Of a stretch of DNA of 9,927 nucleotides, positions 1-5,882 are shown in pieces. Origin of the DNA: Candidatus Bipolaricaulota bacterium (lineage in GTDB: Bacteria; Bipolaricaulota; Bipolaricaulia; Bipolaricaulales; Bipolaricaulaceae); NCBI GenBank assembly GCA_021129895.1, contig JAJOKL010000054.1, positions 1-9,927 on the forward strand. Reading direction: 5' to 3'. A program made the translations under genes and the position numbers. The notes below the pieces were generated by a model. It ran no database searches. It saw nothing but the letters and a program-made list of their open reading frames with translations, and had not been told where the DNA came from. How positions within the stretch are numbered: the stretch's first letter is position 1; every line of letters begins with the position of its first letter.

Positions 1-1066
1 CGTCACACAATGCAACGGTCAGCCCCCCGTGCTCTCTCGCCACCTCCTTTGCGAAATCCTCGAACGAACGTCCAAGGAGCTCTTCGGCGCGCTTTTTCGA
101 GATCAACTCTTCATTCAAAGCCTGAACAACCAGACGCTCGAACCGCACGGGATGTTCGGGCGGATAAGGATCACCGGGCTCTTCCCGATGCCACCCCCTG
201 GCCCTGAAATCTTTGTTCAGGGATCGGAAAAGCGACTCCGATATGATCCCGAGGTCTCTGGCACGGAAGATCCAGGCCTGCATGGAAAGGCCGTACTTAT
301 GCTTGAGGAGGTGGAGTTCGTAAAGGCTGAGTACGTTGCGGTGCTCACCGAGCTCGAACAACACCGCGGGCTTTGGCGCTAGGAAAGCACCCGCGAAACG
401 GTGGGCAACTTTTTCGGGAGACAAGTTTCCATCCGGCCGGAGCAACAAGTGCCCGAGCTCGTGGGCCAGGTTGAATCGCGTCCGATCGCCGGGCAGTCCC
501 CTTTTCACCACTATAACCGGAATTTCACCCTCAGCCGTCACCACAAACGTACAGGCGTCAAAGGCTTCCTCGCTACTCAAGGCACCCACTTTGATACCGC
601 GGTCTTCCAGCAATTGGGTCAGGTTCTCGATGGGGTCGATCCCTAACTCCCAGGCTTCCCGGAGGTCCAATGCGGCCTGCTCAACCTGGCCCCAAGTACG
701 TATCGGCCGTGGAAAGCCCTGTGGGTATTCAAATACCTTGGGCCTGCCGGAAAGGATGAGTTCGACCCCCAGGTACCGCTCTATCCAATCCCGGATATGG
801 GCCAAAAGGGCCTTTTCCTCTTTGCGGGGAAAGGCCTGGCGCTTGCGGAATGCGGGCTCTATGGTTTTCACCAATGCGGGACGCAAAAAGAACTCCACAC
901 GGACATCGAGCGCCCGGGCGAGTTTTAAAAGAATTCGAGAACTAGGAGTGATTAGACCCTTCTCGTACTTGGAAATCGCAGTAGCACTTACCCCTACCTT
1001 GGCGGCCAGATCCCGCTGGGACATGCGACGAAGAAACCGAGCTTGCTTGATCCGCTCCCCTACCAT
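1..1066 (-). CDS. HTH-XRE / ImmA-IrrE family metallopeptidase regulator (3' end off window)
   Basis: A 355-codon open frame read from the minus strand enters at base 1066 and runs off the left edge, so the C-terminus is not seen. Residues about 3-60 form an XRE-type helix-turn-helix (MSQRDLAAKVGVSATAISKYEKG region, residues 15-37). Residues about 130-240 carry the zinc metallopeptidase motif HELGH (residues 202-206) in the context FNLAHELGHLLL. A downstream glutamate (E218, SPEKVAHRFAGAFLAP) is the likely third metal ligand. This is the ImmA/IrrE (DUF955) layout: in ImmA the peptidase cleaves an XRE repressor, and fused HTH versions are usually regulators of mobile elements or stress genes. 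The start has an AGGAGG ribosome site at 1071-1076 and a promoter just before it, so it seems transcribed separately from hepT. Its target is unknown; association with the neighbouring defence genes is inference. Family assignment is firm. Confidence 0.92.
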   Translation of the reverse strand, partial: MVGERIKQARFLRRMSQRDLAAKVGVSATAISKYEKGLITPSSRILLKLARALDVRVEFFLRPALVKTIEPAFRKRQAFPRKEEKALLAHIRDWIERYLGVELILSGRPKVFEYPQGFPRPIRTWGQVEQAALDLREAWELGIDPIENLTQLLEDRGIKVGALSSEEAFDACTFVVTAEGEIPVIVVKRGLPGDRTRFNLAHELGHLLLRPDGNLSPEKVAHRFAGAFLAPKPAVLFELGEHRNVLSLYELHLLKHKYGLSMQAWIFRARDLGIISESLFRSLNKDFRARGWHREEPGDPYPPEHPVRFERLVVQALNEELISKKRAEELLGRSFEDFAKEVAREHGGLTVALCD

Positions 1067-1070
1067 CCCC

Positions 1071-1114
1071 CCTCCTCGGTTTACATGCTAGCAAATTATT
1101 GAGGCATTTGTCAA
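1071..1114 (-). promoter_or_regulatory. Promoter and ribosome binding site of the ImmA/IrrE gene
   Basis: On the minus strand a perfect -35 box TTGACA (1109-1114) is followed by 18 bases and TAGCAT (1085-1090), a TAnnnT-type -10. The predicted transcript starts near 1078, immediately before the AGGAGG site (1071-1076), giving a leader of about 12 bases. The AT-rich stretch contrasts with the GC-rich surroundings. The perfect -35 is strong; the -10 matches four of six consensus positions. Confidence 0.6.
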
Positions 1115-1156
1115 CCAACATGCCGGCGGCCTTCTTCCTCCGGCAGGGGGGCCGAG

Positions 1157-1231
1157 CTAGGTCATGCGGTAGTCGTCGGGGAGGTCCGCGGCGTTTCGCG
1201 CGTTTACACCGTGCTGTTCAGGCATGGGCAT
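1157..1231 (-). CDS. Possible 22-24 residue micro-ORF with strong ribosome site
   Basis: The frame MPMPEQHGV...DDYRMT begins at 1231 or, better placed, at the second ATG (1225), which lies about six bases after GGGGAGGA (1232-1239). The Shine-Dalgarno match is the best reason to list it. The product is tiny, unrecognised, and overlaps the 48-residue frame at 1204-1350. It may be the end of a decayed gene. Confidence 0.15.
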   Translation of the reverse strand: MPMPEQHGVNARNAADLPDDYRMT

Positions 1232-1350
1232 TCCTCCCCAAACGCGATTGACCCCGTTGCATCCACTGCGACCGTATCCAGGCTAATAAAGGGGCATCCT
1301 GTGGCGTGACTGTAGGTGCGCTTCGGAAGACCCAGTTCTTCACCGTTCAT
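1204..1350 (-). CDS. Possible 48-residue protein overlapping the shifted end of hepT
   Basis: A short open frame (MNGEELGLPK... ending CPCLNSTV) starts at an ATG preceded by GGTGAGG at a plausible distance. It overlaps the stop of the frame-shifted hepT tail by 11 bases. It has three cysteines and no recognisable domain or membrane segment. It could be a last small gene of the hsdM-mntA-hepT unit, a remnant of a longer gene, or chance. Nothing else convincing is seen in 1115-1339 apart from this and the 24-codon frame at 1157-1231. Confidence 0.2.
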   Translation of the reverse strand: MNGEELGLPKRTYSHATGCPFISLDTVAVDATGSIAFGEECPCLNSTV

Positions 1351-1407
1351 ATCCCTCACCACGTCCAGCGGTTTCAAGATCGCGCAATATCGTACGAATG
1401 GCCTCCA
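1340..1407 (-). pseudogene. hepT: Out-of-frame C-terminal tail of hepT
   Basis: In the frame next to hepT the sequence reads PVMEAIRTILRDLETAGRG and ends at a TGA at 1340-1342. Adding one C to the CCCC run at 1413-1416 joins it to VIWRTVKEDLP. That gives a continuous HEPN protein of about 126 residues, a normal length for the family. I infer that it is the original 3' end of hepT rather than a separate gene. An internal ATG (MEAI...) exists, but a 22-residue stand-alone product is unlikely. Confidence 0.7.
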
Positions 1408-1719
1408 TCACTGGGGCAGGTCCTCCTTGACAGTGCGCCAAATGACATTTACGTCCACGCCGAAATACTGGTGGATCATCTTGTCCCGCATCCCAGCCAT
1501 CTCCCGCCACGGCACATGGGGATATTTTTCGCGCAACTCTCGAGGTATGCACTTCGCCGCCTCACCGATCACCTCCAATGCCCTTACCACGGCCAATAGC
1601 GTTTTCTCGTCCCGCTGTAAGTGCTCGGGCGAGGAGATGTCCTCCAAGAAATGCACGGCTTTCTCCGCGTAGTCGAGGATATCGCGGAGGTAATCTACTG
1701 CTAAACGCCTGGGGTTCAT
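1408..1719 (-). CDS. hepT: HepT-like HEPN RNase toxin, C-terminus lost by frameshift
   Basis: 103-residue HEPN-domain protein (DUF86/HepT). The catalytic motif RX4HXY is intact: R78-DKMI-H83-Q-Y85, followed by FGVD, as is typical. In the characterised HepT/MntA system HepT is an RNase toxin. MntA silences it by adding AMP units to the tyrosine of this motif. The start codon overlaps the mntA stop as ATGA (1716-1719), so the two are coupled. The reading frame ends abruptly after VKEDLPQ. Family members continue with a charged C-terminal helix, and a good match for that helix (PVMEAIRTILRDLE) lies directly downstream in another frame (see 1340-1407). One missing C in the CCCC run (complement of 1413-1416) explains this. 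The result is a sequencing error, a crippled toxin, or frameshift-controlled expression. Family call is secure; activity is uncertain. Confidence 0.9.
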   Translation of the reverse strand: MNPRRLAVDYLRDILDYAEKAVHFLEDISSPEHLQRDEKTLLAVVRALEVIGEAAKCIPRELREKYPHVPWREMAGMRDKMIHQYFGVDVNVIWRTVKEDLPQ

Positions 1720-2030
1720 ACCGGAACGACCTCCGACAGTATCCGTGCGCCGATACTTGGTTTTAACGCGCTTTTCATCACTAGATCGACCTCGATTCCC
1801 AGGAGCTTCCGTAACTCATCTTCTAAGCGGATGAATTGAAACAGGGTCGGCGCTTCCTCGAACTCCACCAGGATGTCCAGGTCGCTGTCGGGCCTTTGGT
1901 CCCCCCGCACGTAGGAACCGAAGACCCACAGGGATTTCACGCGGTAACGCTCCCGCAGCTCTGGCAGATGTCGCCGCAGGGTGCGGAGGATCTCCTCCAG
2001 CGTGGGCCGCTTGGTCCTCGCCTCACCCAT
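1716..2030 (-). CDS. mntA: MntA-type minimal nucleotidyltransferase antitoxin
   Basis: 104-residue member of the DNA polymerase beta-like nucleotidyltransferase fold. The defining GSX10DXD motif is exact: G38-S39, ten residues, D50-L-D52, in VFGSYVRGD...SDLDILVEF. G-S and the two aspartates bind nucleotide and metal. In the known system MntA transfers AMP to a tyrosine of HepT and blocks its RNase activity; here the HepT partner follows with an ATGA overlap. The start at 2030 overlaps the hsdM stop by eight bases. It has only a weak upstream GGTGAG, so translation is probably coupled to hsdM. The frame is open further upstream to about 2234, but that part is the antisense-like third frame of hsdM. 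All catalytic residues are present, so the antitoxin looks functional. Confidence 0.9.
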   Translation of the reverse strand: MGEARTKRPTLEEILRTLRRHLPELRERYRVKSLWVFGSYVRGDQRPDSDLDILVEFEEAPTLFQFIRLEDELRKLLGIEVDLVMKSALKPSIGARILSEVVPV

Positions 2031-3606
2031 TTCTTTTCTCACCGAATTCCATCCTCTCCAGGAGCCCCAGAGCTTGCAAGACCTCCTGAAGATCCCGGTC
2101 GGCCGCGGATCGCTCCTCCTCCGCCTCCTGGAGAAGCACCACCGCCTCCTCCAACGGGAGCACTTCCTCCCGCTCGTCAACGGCCACGTAGCGGCTGGGG
2201 GAGAGGTTGTAGTCGTTGCGGGCCGCTTCCTCATCGGTGATGATGGCCGAAAGGCCCTCCTCGGGGGTCCACTCGTGGTAGGCCCGGGCGATCCGCTCGA
2301 TGTGCTCCTCGGCCAGGTAGTTCTTGGGCCGCCCCTTGGCGAAGAGCTTGGAGGCGTTGATGAGGAGGATCTCCCCGGGATGGCGCTTTTTCTCGTTGAT
2401 CACGATGATCACGCCCGGCGCGGTGGTGTTGTAGAAGATGTTCTCGGGGAGGAGGATCACCGCCTCGATCAGGTCGTGCTCCACGAACGCCTTACGGATG
2501 TCCCGTTCTCGGTTTGACCCTCGGTTGCCGCTCCCCCGGGAGACGGAACCGGTGTCGATGACCAACGCCAGCCGGCCGCCCTCGTTCAGGGAGGCGTACA
2601 TGTGCTGGATCCAACCCCAGTCGGCGCTGGAGGAAGGAGGGATCCCAAAGCGGAAGCGGTCATAGGTGTCGTTCTCGTAAACTTCTTGCGGAAAATCCTG
2701 GTTCCACATGGGGTTAGCTACCACGAGGTCGAAGGTGCGCAGGCGGCCGTGGGCGTCGGTGAAGGCCGGGCGGCGCATGGTATCGCCCAGGGCGATCTCG
2801 GCCTCCATGTCGTGGATGAACGCGTTCATCTTGGCCATGGCGTAGGTGGTGGGGTTGATCTCCTGGCCGAAGAGCTTCAGGGACGCGACCCGAGGAGGGA
2901 GCACCCGCCGGCCGTTCTGCTCCACGCCGTGGGTCTCCTGGAGCCGGAGGTGGCACTTGATGAGGAGGCCGCCGGAGCCGCAGCAGGGGTCGTAGACCGA
3001 CATCCCGGGCTCCGGCTTCAGGATCCGGGCCATGAGGATGGCCACCTCCCGGGGGGTGTAGAACTCGCCGGCGCTCTGGCCCTGTCCCTCGGCGAATTTC
3101 CGTAGCAGGTACTCGTAGGCGCGGCCCAGGATATCCGGCTCCACATCGTTCAGGCCCAGGCGGTAGCGGGAGAGCACCTCCACCAAGCGGGCCAGGTACT
3201 CGTCGGGCACGATGCGCTGGCCGGCGGCGGTGGCGTTAAAGTCCACGAGATCGATGACCCCCTGGAGCTTGGGGTTCTCCCGGGCCACGGCCCGCACCGC
3301 GTCGGTGAGGTACTCCCCCAGCCCCGTGGTCCGGGCGCGGATCGAATTCCACCGTGCCTGGGGCGGGATGTAGAACCGGACGAGCTTGTGGTCCTGTTCT
3401 ACCAGTTTTTCGGCGTTGTACCGCCCCCCGAGCTCCTGGGCGAGCTGTGCGATCTCATCGTCGAAGACGTCGGAAAGGCGCTTGAGGAACACGAGTGGGA
3501 GGATGTAATCCTTGAACTTGGGGGCGTCCACCGGCCCACGGATGACACAGGCCGCCTCCCATAGCCAGCCTTCCAGCGCAGGCAGATCCAAATCCTTTCT
3601 GTCCAC
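2023..3606 (-). CDS. hsdM: Type I restriction-modification DNA methyltransferase subunit M
   Basis: 527-residue N6-adenine methyltransferase subunit. Residues about 10-150 form the helical HsdM N-terminal domain (GWLWEAACVIRGPVDAPKFK, then LPLVFLKRLSDVFDDE). The Rossmann methylase follows. GEFYTPRE lies at 180-187, the SAM-binding motif I DPCCGSGG at 206-213, and the catalytic motif IV at 298-301 as NPMW instead of the more usual NPPF/Y. HsdM normally works as M2S with HsdS supplying DNA specificity, and HsdR adds cleavage. Neither lies in this window, and the slot after hsdM is taken by mntA. I chose the GTG at 3606, preceded by GGGAGG at three bases. A GTG at 3645 would add 13 residues without a usable ribosome site. 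It is the first gene of the overlapping hsdM-mntA-hepT unit. No convincing promoter was found upstream. Confidence 0.93.
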   Translation of the reverse strand: MDRKDLDLPALEGWLWEAACVIRGPVDAPKFKDYILPLVFLKRLSDVFDDEIAQLAQELGGRYNAEKLVEQDHKLVRFYIPPQARWNSIRARTTGLGEYLTDAVRAVARENPKLQGVIDLVDFNATAAGQRIVPDEYLARLVEVLSRYRLGLNDVEPDILGRAYEYLLRKFAEGQGQSAGEFYTPREVAILMARILKPEPGMSVYDPCCGSGGLLIKCHLRLQETHGVEQNGRRVLPPRVASLKLFGQEINPTTYAMAKMNAFIHDMEAEIALGDTMRRPAFTDAHGRLRTFDLVVANPMWNQDFPQEVYENDTYDRFRFGIPPSSSADWGWIQHMYASLNEGGRLALVIDTGSVSRGSGNRGSNRERDIRKAFVEHDLIEAVILLPENIFYNTTAPGVIIVINEKKRHPGEILLINASKLFAKGRPKNYLAEEHIERIARAYHEWTPEEGLSAIITDEEAARNDYNLSPSRYVAVDEREEVLPLEEAVVLLQEAEEERSAADRDLQEVLQALGLLERMEFGEKRNG

Positions 3607-3820
3607 GGTCCTCCCTTTTGGCTTCAGTGTACAGCAAGGCTCCACCTCCGGTCGAGTTGGATCGGTATAGGGAGCAACCTAATTAGACTGGATCCAGGAG
3701 GATCCGGTTGGAATCAAAATTGTGCGAAGGAACACAGATCCAGTGAGGCCAGTCGTGGAGTTCCTTGCCTTGGCCAGGCCGCTGGCCCTCCCCGGGGAGG
3801 TGATCCTGCGTGCCGAGGCC
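3607..3820. other. Divergent intergenic region between hsdM and mgtE
   Basis: This spacer separates the minus-strand hsdM unit from plus-strand mgtE. It holds the paired GGATCC element at 3688-3705, the small palindrome CTAATTAG at 3679-3686, and an AT-richer patch around 3709-3722. No magnesium-sensing leader can precede mgtE if its transcript is leaderless as proposed. Open frames crossing it on both strands show no recognisable product. It marks the border between accessory and housekeeping DNA. Confidence 0.5.
3688..3705. repeat. Paired GGATCC palindrome (GGATCC-N4-GGATCC)
   Basis: CTGGATCCAG (3688-3697) is a perfect ten-base palindrome. Its GGATCC core is repeated after four bases (AGGA) at 3700-3705. 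The same GGATCC-N4-GGATCC layout occurs at 5843-5858 before yajC. It could be a protein-binding site or a small hairpin, and the spacing is the only link between the two copies. Confidence 0.4.
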
Positions 3821-3849
3821 TTGGCCATCCCACTTTCCCAGGGTATAGT
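3821..3849 (+). promoter_or_regulatory. Leaderless promoter of mgtE
   Basis: TTGGCC (3821-3826), a 17-base spacer, and TATAGT (3844-3849, five of six consensus positions) are followed by six bases and then the ATG at 3856. Transcription would begin at or next to the A of the ATG. That agrees with the lack of any Shine-Dalgarno sequence before mgtE. Confidence 0.6.
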
Positions 3850-3855
3850 GGCCCC

Positions 3856-5163
3856 ATGGCGACCAGGCCCCAAGAAAAGCCGGAGGTCCAGGAACTGCTC
3901 CAACGCCATCCCGCTGAGATCGCCGAGATCCTATCCACCCTGCGGGAGGAGGAGGCGGTGGAGCTGCTGCGGCGCCTGTACCTGAAGCGCGCCGCCGCCC
4001 CCTTGGGGGAGATGGACCCGGAGGAGGCAGCCCGCCTCCTCGCCGAGCTCAACCGGGATGAGGCAGTCAGGATCCTGTCCCACATGGACCCGGACGACGC
4101 GGTGGATCTTTTGGCCGAGCTCCCCCAGAAGATGGTGGAGGACATCCTTCGCCGCCTGGAGGAGCGGGAGAGGAAAGAACTTTCCGAGCTCCTCTCCTAT
4201 CCCCCGGACACCGCCGGCGGGCTCATGTCCCCGGAGGTGGTGGCCCTGCCCCAGGACATGACCTGTCAGGAGGCCATCGAGGCCCTGAGGCGGGTGGCCG
4301 AGGAGAAGGAGACCGTCTACTACGCGTACGTGGTGGACGAGGACCGGCGGCTGATCGGGGTGCTGTCCCTCCGGGAGCTGGTGTTCGCCCACCCCGAAAC
4401 CCCCATCCGCGAGATCATGCACACCGACGTCATGAGCGTGCCCGTCCATCTGGATGTGGAGGAGGTGGCGCGGCTGTTTGACCGCTACAACTTCCTGGCC
4501 CTGCCGGTGGTGGACGAGGAGGGGCGGCTTCTGGGGATCGTCACCGTGGACGACGTGATCGATGTCATCCGGGAGGAGGCCACCGAGGACATGTACCGGC
4601 TGGCCGCGGCCCCGCTGGAGGAGCGGGTGGACACCCCCTGGTACCGGGCGCTGCGCCTGCGGCTGCCCTGGCTCGGTTTGAGCCTCCCCACCGCCCTCCT
4701 GGCCGGCTCGGTGGTGGGGGCGTTCGAGCCGGTGATCGCAAGAGTAGTGGCCCTGGCCGTCTTCATGCCCATCATCGCCAAGATCGGGGGAAACGCCGGC
4801 ATGCAGACGGTGACCATCGTCACGCGGGGGATCGCCCTGGGGGAGGTGCCAAAGGGCAGGGGCTGGCGGCTCCTAGCCAAGGAGCTCATCTTGGGGGTCC
4901 TTGACGGGCTCGCCGTCGGGGCCGCGGTGGGGGCCGTCGCCTACGCCTGGAGGGGGAACTTTTTCCTGGGGCTGGTGGTGGGCCTGGCCATGACGTTCAA
5001 CCTGGTCGCGGGTGGGGTCGCCGGGGTGGCGATCCCTCTCACGCTGCGAGCCCTGCGCCAGGATCCCGCCCTGGCTTCCGCCATCTTCCTCACCACCGTC
5101 ACCGATGCCCTGGGGTTCTTTTTCCTGTTGGGGTTGGGCCTGCTGTTCATCGACCGGCTATGA
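3856..5163 (+). CDS. mgtE: Magnesium transporter MgtE
   Basis: 435-residue MgtE-family Mg2+ channel, normal length. Residues about 15-120 are the right-handed helical N domain (repeats such as MDPEEAARLLAEL and MDPDDAVDLLAEL). Two CBS domains follow at about 124-245 (motifs around YYAYVVDEDRRLIGVLSL and FLALPVVDEEGRLLGIVTV). A linker helix and a five-helix membrane domain occupy about 268-434. The pore signature PIIAKIGGNAGMQ is at 305-317. D417 in TTVTDALGF matches the conserved pore aspartate described for Thermus MgtE. The cytosolic N/CBS part senses intracellular Mg2+ and closes the channel. It forms a dimer in the inner membrane. There is no ribosome site, but a leaderless promoter lies directly upstream. 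The stop overlaps the next gene as ATGA. Confidence 0.96.
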   Translation: MATRPQEKPEVQELLQRHPAEIAEILSTLREEEAVELLRRLYLKRAAAPLGEMDPEEAARLLAELNRDEAVRILSHMDPDDAVDLLAELPQKMVEDILRRLEERERKELSELLSYPPDTAGGLMSPEVVALPQDMTCQEAIEALRRVAEEKETVYYAYVVDEDRRLIGVLSLRELVFAHPETPIREIMHTDVMSVPVHLDVEEVARLFDRYNFLALPVVDEEGRLLGIVTVDDVIDVIREEATEDMYRLAAAPLEERVDTPWYRALRLRLPWLGLSLPTALLAGSVVGAFEPVIARVVALAVFMPIIAKIGGNAGMQTVTIVTRGIALGEVPKGRGWRLLAKELILGVLDGLAVGAAVGAVAYAWRGNFFLGLVVGLAMTFNLVAGGVAGVAIPLTLRALRQDPALASAIFLTTVTDALGFFFLLGLGLLFIDRL

Positions 5164-5672
5164 GGGGCAGCGCCTTCTATCCGCTGAGTCTAATCCTGAT
5201 CGTGCTCTGTGCGGCCTTGGTCCCGTTGCCGCCCTGGCTTCGGGCCTTGGGGGGCGGGCTGCTGTTGGGACTTTGGTTGTTCGGGTTGGCGCGGGCCCGG
5301 ACCGGGGGGAGGACGGTAGGATACCTCCCAGGCCACGCGCTCCTGTTTTTGGGGCTGGGCCTGGTGGGGGCGCGGGTGGCCATCTACGCCTGGCTTTTGG
5401 TGCCCCCCCTCTCCCTCGTTTTCGAGTTTTCCCAGGCTAGGGGTAGGCGATACCTGGCCGCCGCCGTTTACGCTATACTGTGGCTCGATCTTTTCGCCTG
5501 CCTCCACCAGTTGGTGGCGCGGGGCCGGGACCTTTCCGGGACCGGCTTGTTGGCTTGGAGTGCCGGGGTGACAGCCGTGGCCTTGGGTTTTGTGGGCCTG
5601 GGGGTATACCGGTTGGTGTGGCTGGGTGTGAAACAAGTGGAAAACCCGGCTAAGATCGAGCCGGGCGCGTGA
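5160..5672 (+). CDS. Hypothetical five-helix membrane protein coupled to mgtE
   Basis: 170-residue integral membrane protein that I do not recognise. Hydrophobic segments lie at about residues 7-24, 27-45, 56-84, 97-119 and 129-155, separated by short arginine-rich loops (ARARTGGR, SQARGRR, VARGRD). The soluble tail (KQVENPAKIEPGA) is short. There is no signal peptide cleavage site and no obvious catalytic motif. The ATG overlaps the mgtE stop by four bases, so translation is very likely coupled and the two proteins are made together. An accessory role for Mg2+ transport or membrane assembly is only inference from position. A GC-rich hairpin (arms 5645-5651 and 5659-5665) overlaps its last codons. 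Confidence 0.75.
   Translation: MRGSAFYPLSLILIVLCAALVPLPPWLRALGGGLLLGLWLFGLARARTGGRTVGYLPGHALLFLGLGLVGARVAIYAWLLVPPLSLVFEFSQARGRRYLAAAVYAILWLDLFACLHQLVARGRDLSGTGLLAWSAGVTAVALGFVGLGVYRLVWLGVKQVENPAKIEPGA
5645..5665 (+). terminator. Hairpin at the end of the mgtE unit, no U tract
   Basis: A perfect seven-pair stem CCCGGCT / AGCCGGG with a seven-base loop lies just before the stop codon of the membrane protein gene. No T run follows, so it is not a classical intrinsic terminator. It may slow polymerase or protect the 3' end, or be incidental. Confidence 0.25.
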
Positions 5673-5882
5673 TTCGGTCTCACCCGGTTCCCTGAGCCGA
5701 GTGAGATGGTAGTGAGGGCTTTCGCGGTGGGAACCAGGCGTTAGCTTGGTGGCTTTCTTCACCCCCTGGGTGAAGTCCAAAGTGTGGACCAGTGCGAGAA
5801 ACATCGCCTGGGAAAAAGTGGAGGTGAGGAATACACAAACCTGGATCCGCGTGGATCCAGGGATTTGAGAAGGGGTGATGTG
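5673..5882 (+). other. Hairpin-rich untranslated region before yajC (candidate structured RNA)
   Basis: No gene is supported in this 210-base stretch, but it is full of exact inverted repeats. The first is TCTCAC/GTGAGA (5678-5683 with 5701-5706), which encloses CGGTT/AGCCG (5685-5689 with 5695-5699). The second is ACCAGGC/GCTTGGT with loop GTTA (5733-5739 with 5744-5750, one G-T pair). The third is CTTCACCC/GGGTGAAG with loop CCT (5757-5775). The fourth is GTCCA/TGGAC (5775-5789). GGTTCCC (5686-5692) can instead pair with GGGAACC (5729-5735), which would break the first and second stems, so two folds compete. The last element is the GGATCC hairpin at 5840-5861, just before the yajC ribosome site. 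I do not recognise any known riboswitch, tRNA, SRP or RNase P signature. It could be a regulatory leader of yajC-secD, a stand-alone small RNA, or an end region of the mgtE transcript. Confidence 0.4.
5840..5861. repeat. Perfect inverted repeat before yajC (GGATCC-N4-GGATCC)
   Basis: CCTGGATCC (5840-5848) and GGATCCAGG (5853-5861) are exact inverted arms around GCGT. The element ends nine bases before the yajC ribosome site AAGGGG (5870-5875), so a hairpin here or a bound protein could affect translation or transcription. The core layout matches the element at 3688-3705. Confidence 0.5.

Noticed and set aside
336..1091. Long plus-strand open frame (251 codons)
   Set aside because: It is antisense to the HTH-ImmA/IrrE gene, which has clear motifs, ribosome site and promoter. 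The plus-strand product is rich in S, R and P and has no domain.
1120..1144. Terminator hairpin between hepT and the ImmA/IrrE gene (TGCCGG/CCGGCA)
   Set aside because: The loop is 13 bases and no T run follows in the transcribed direction, so it cannot be supported as a terminator.
2031..2234. N-terminal extension of MntA by 68 codons
   Set aside because: The extension lies inside hsdM in another frame, is arginine/serine-rich, and is absent from the MntA family; the ATG at 2030 gives a normal length.
3607..3645. Longer HsdM start at GTG 3645
   Set aside because: No spaced ribosome site, and the extra residues (EPCCTLKPKGRT) do not resemble the family; GTG 3606 has GGGAGG just before it.
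3722..3985. Plus-strand frame crossing the mgtE start
   Set aside because: Its first part looks protein-like (VVEFLALARPLAL), but the rest is the wrong frame of mgtE and no family is recognised.
5673..5882. tRNA, SRP RNA, RNase P RNA or known riboswitch
   Set aside because: None of the conserved sequence blocks of these RNAs could be found; only generic hairpins are seen.
5784..5882. Longer YajC start at GTG 5784
   Set aside because: The added 33 residues are hydrophilic and unlike YajC; the ATG at 5883 has a well placed AAGGGG site.
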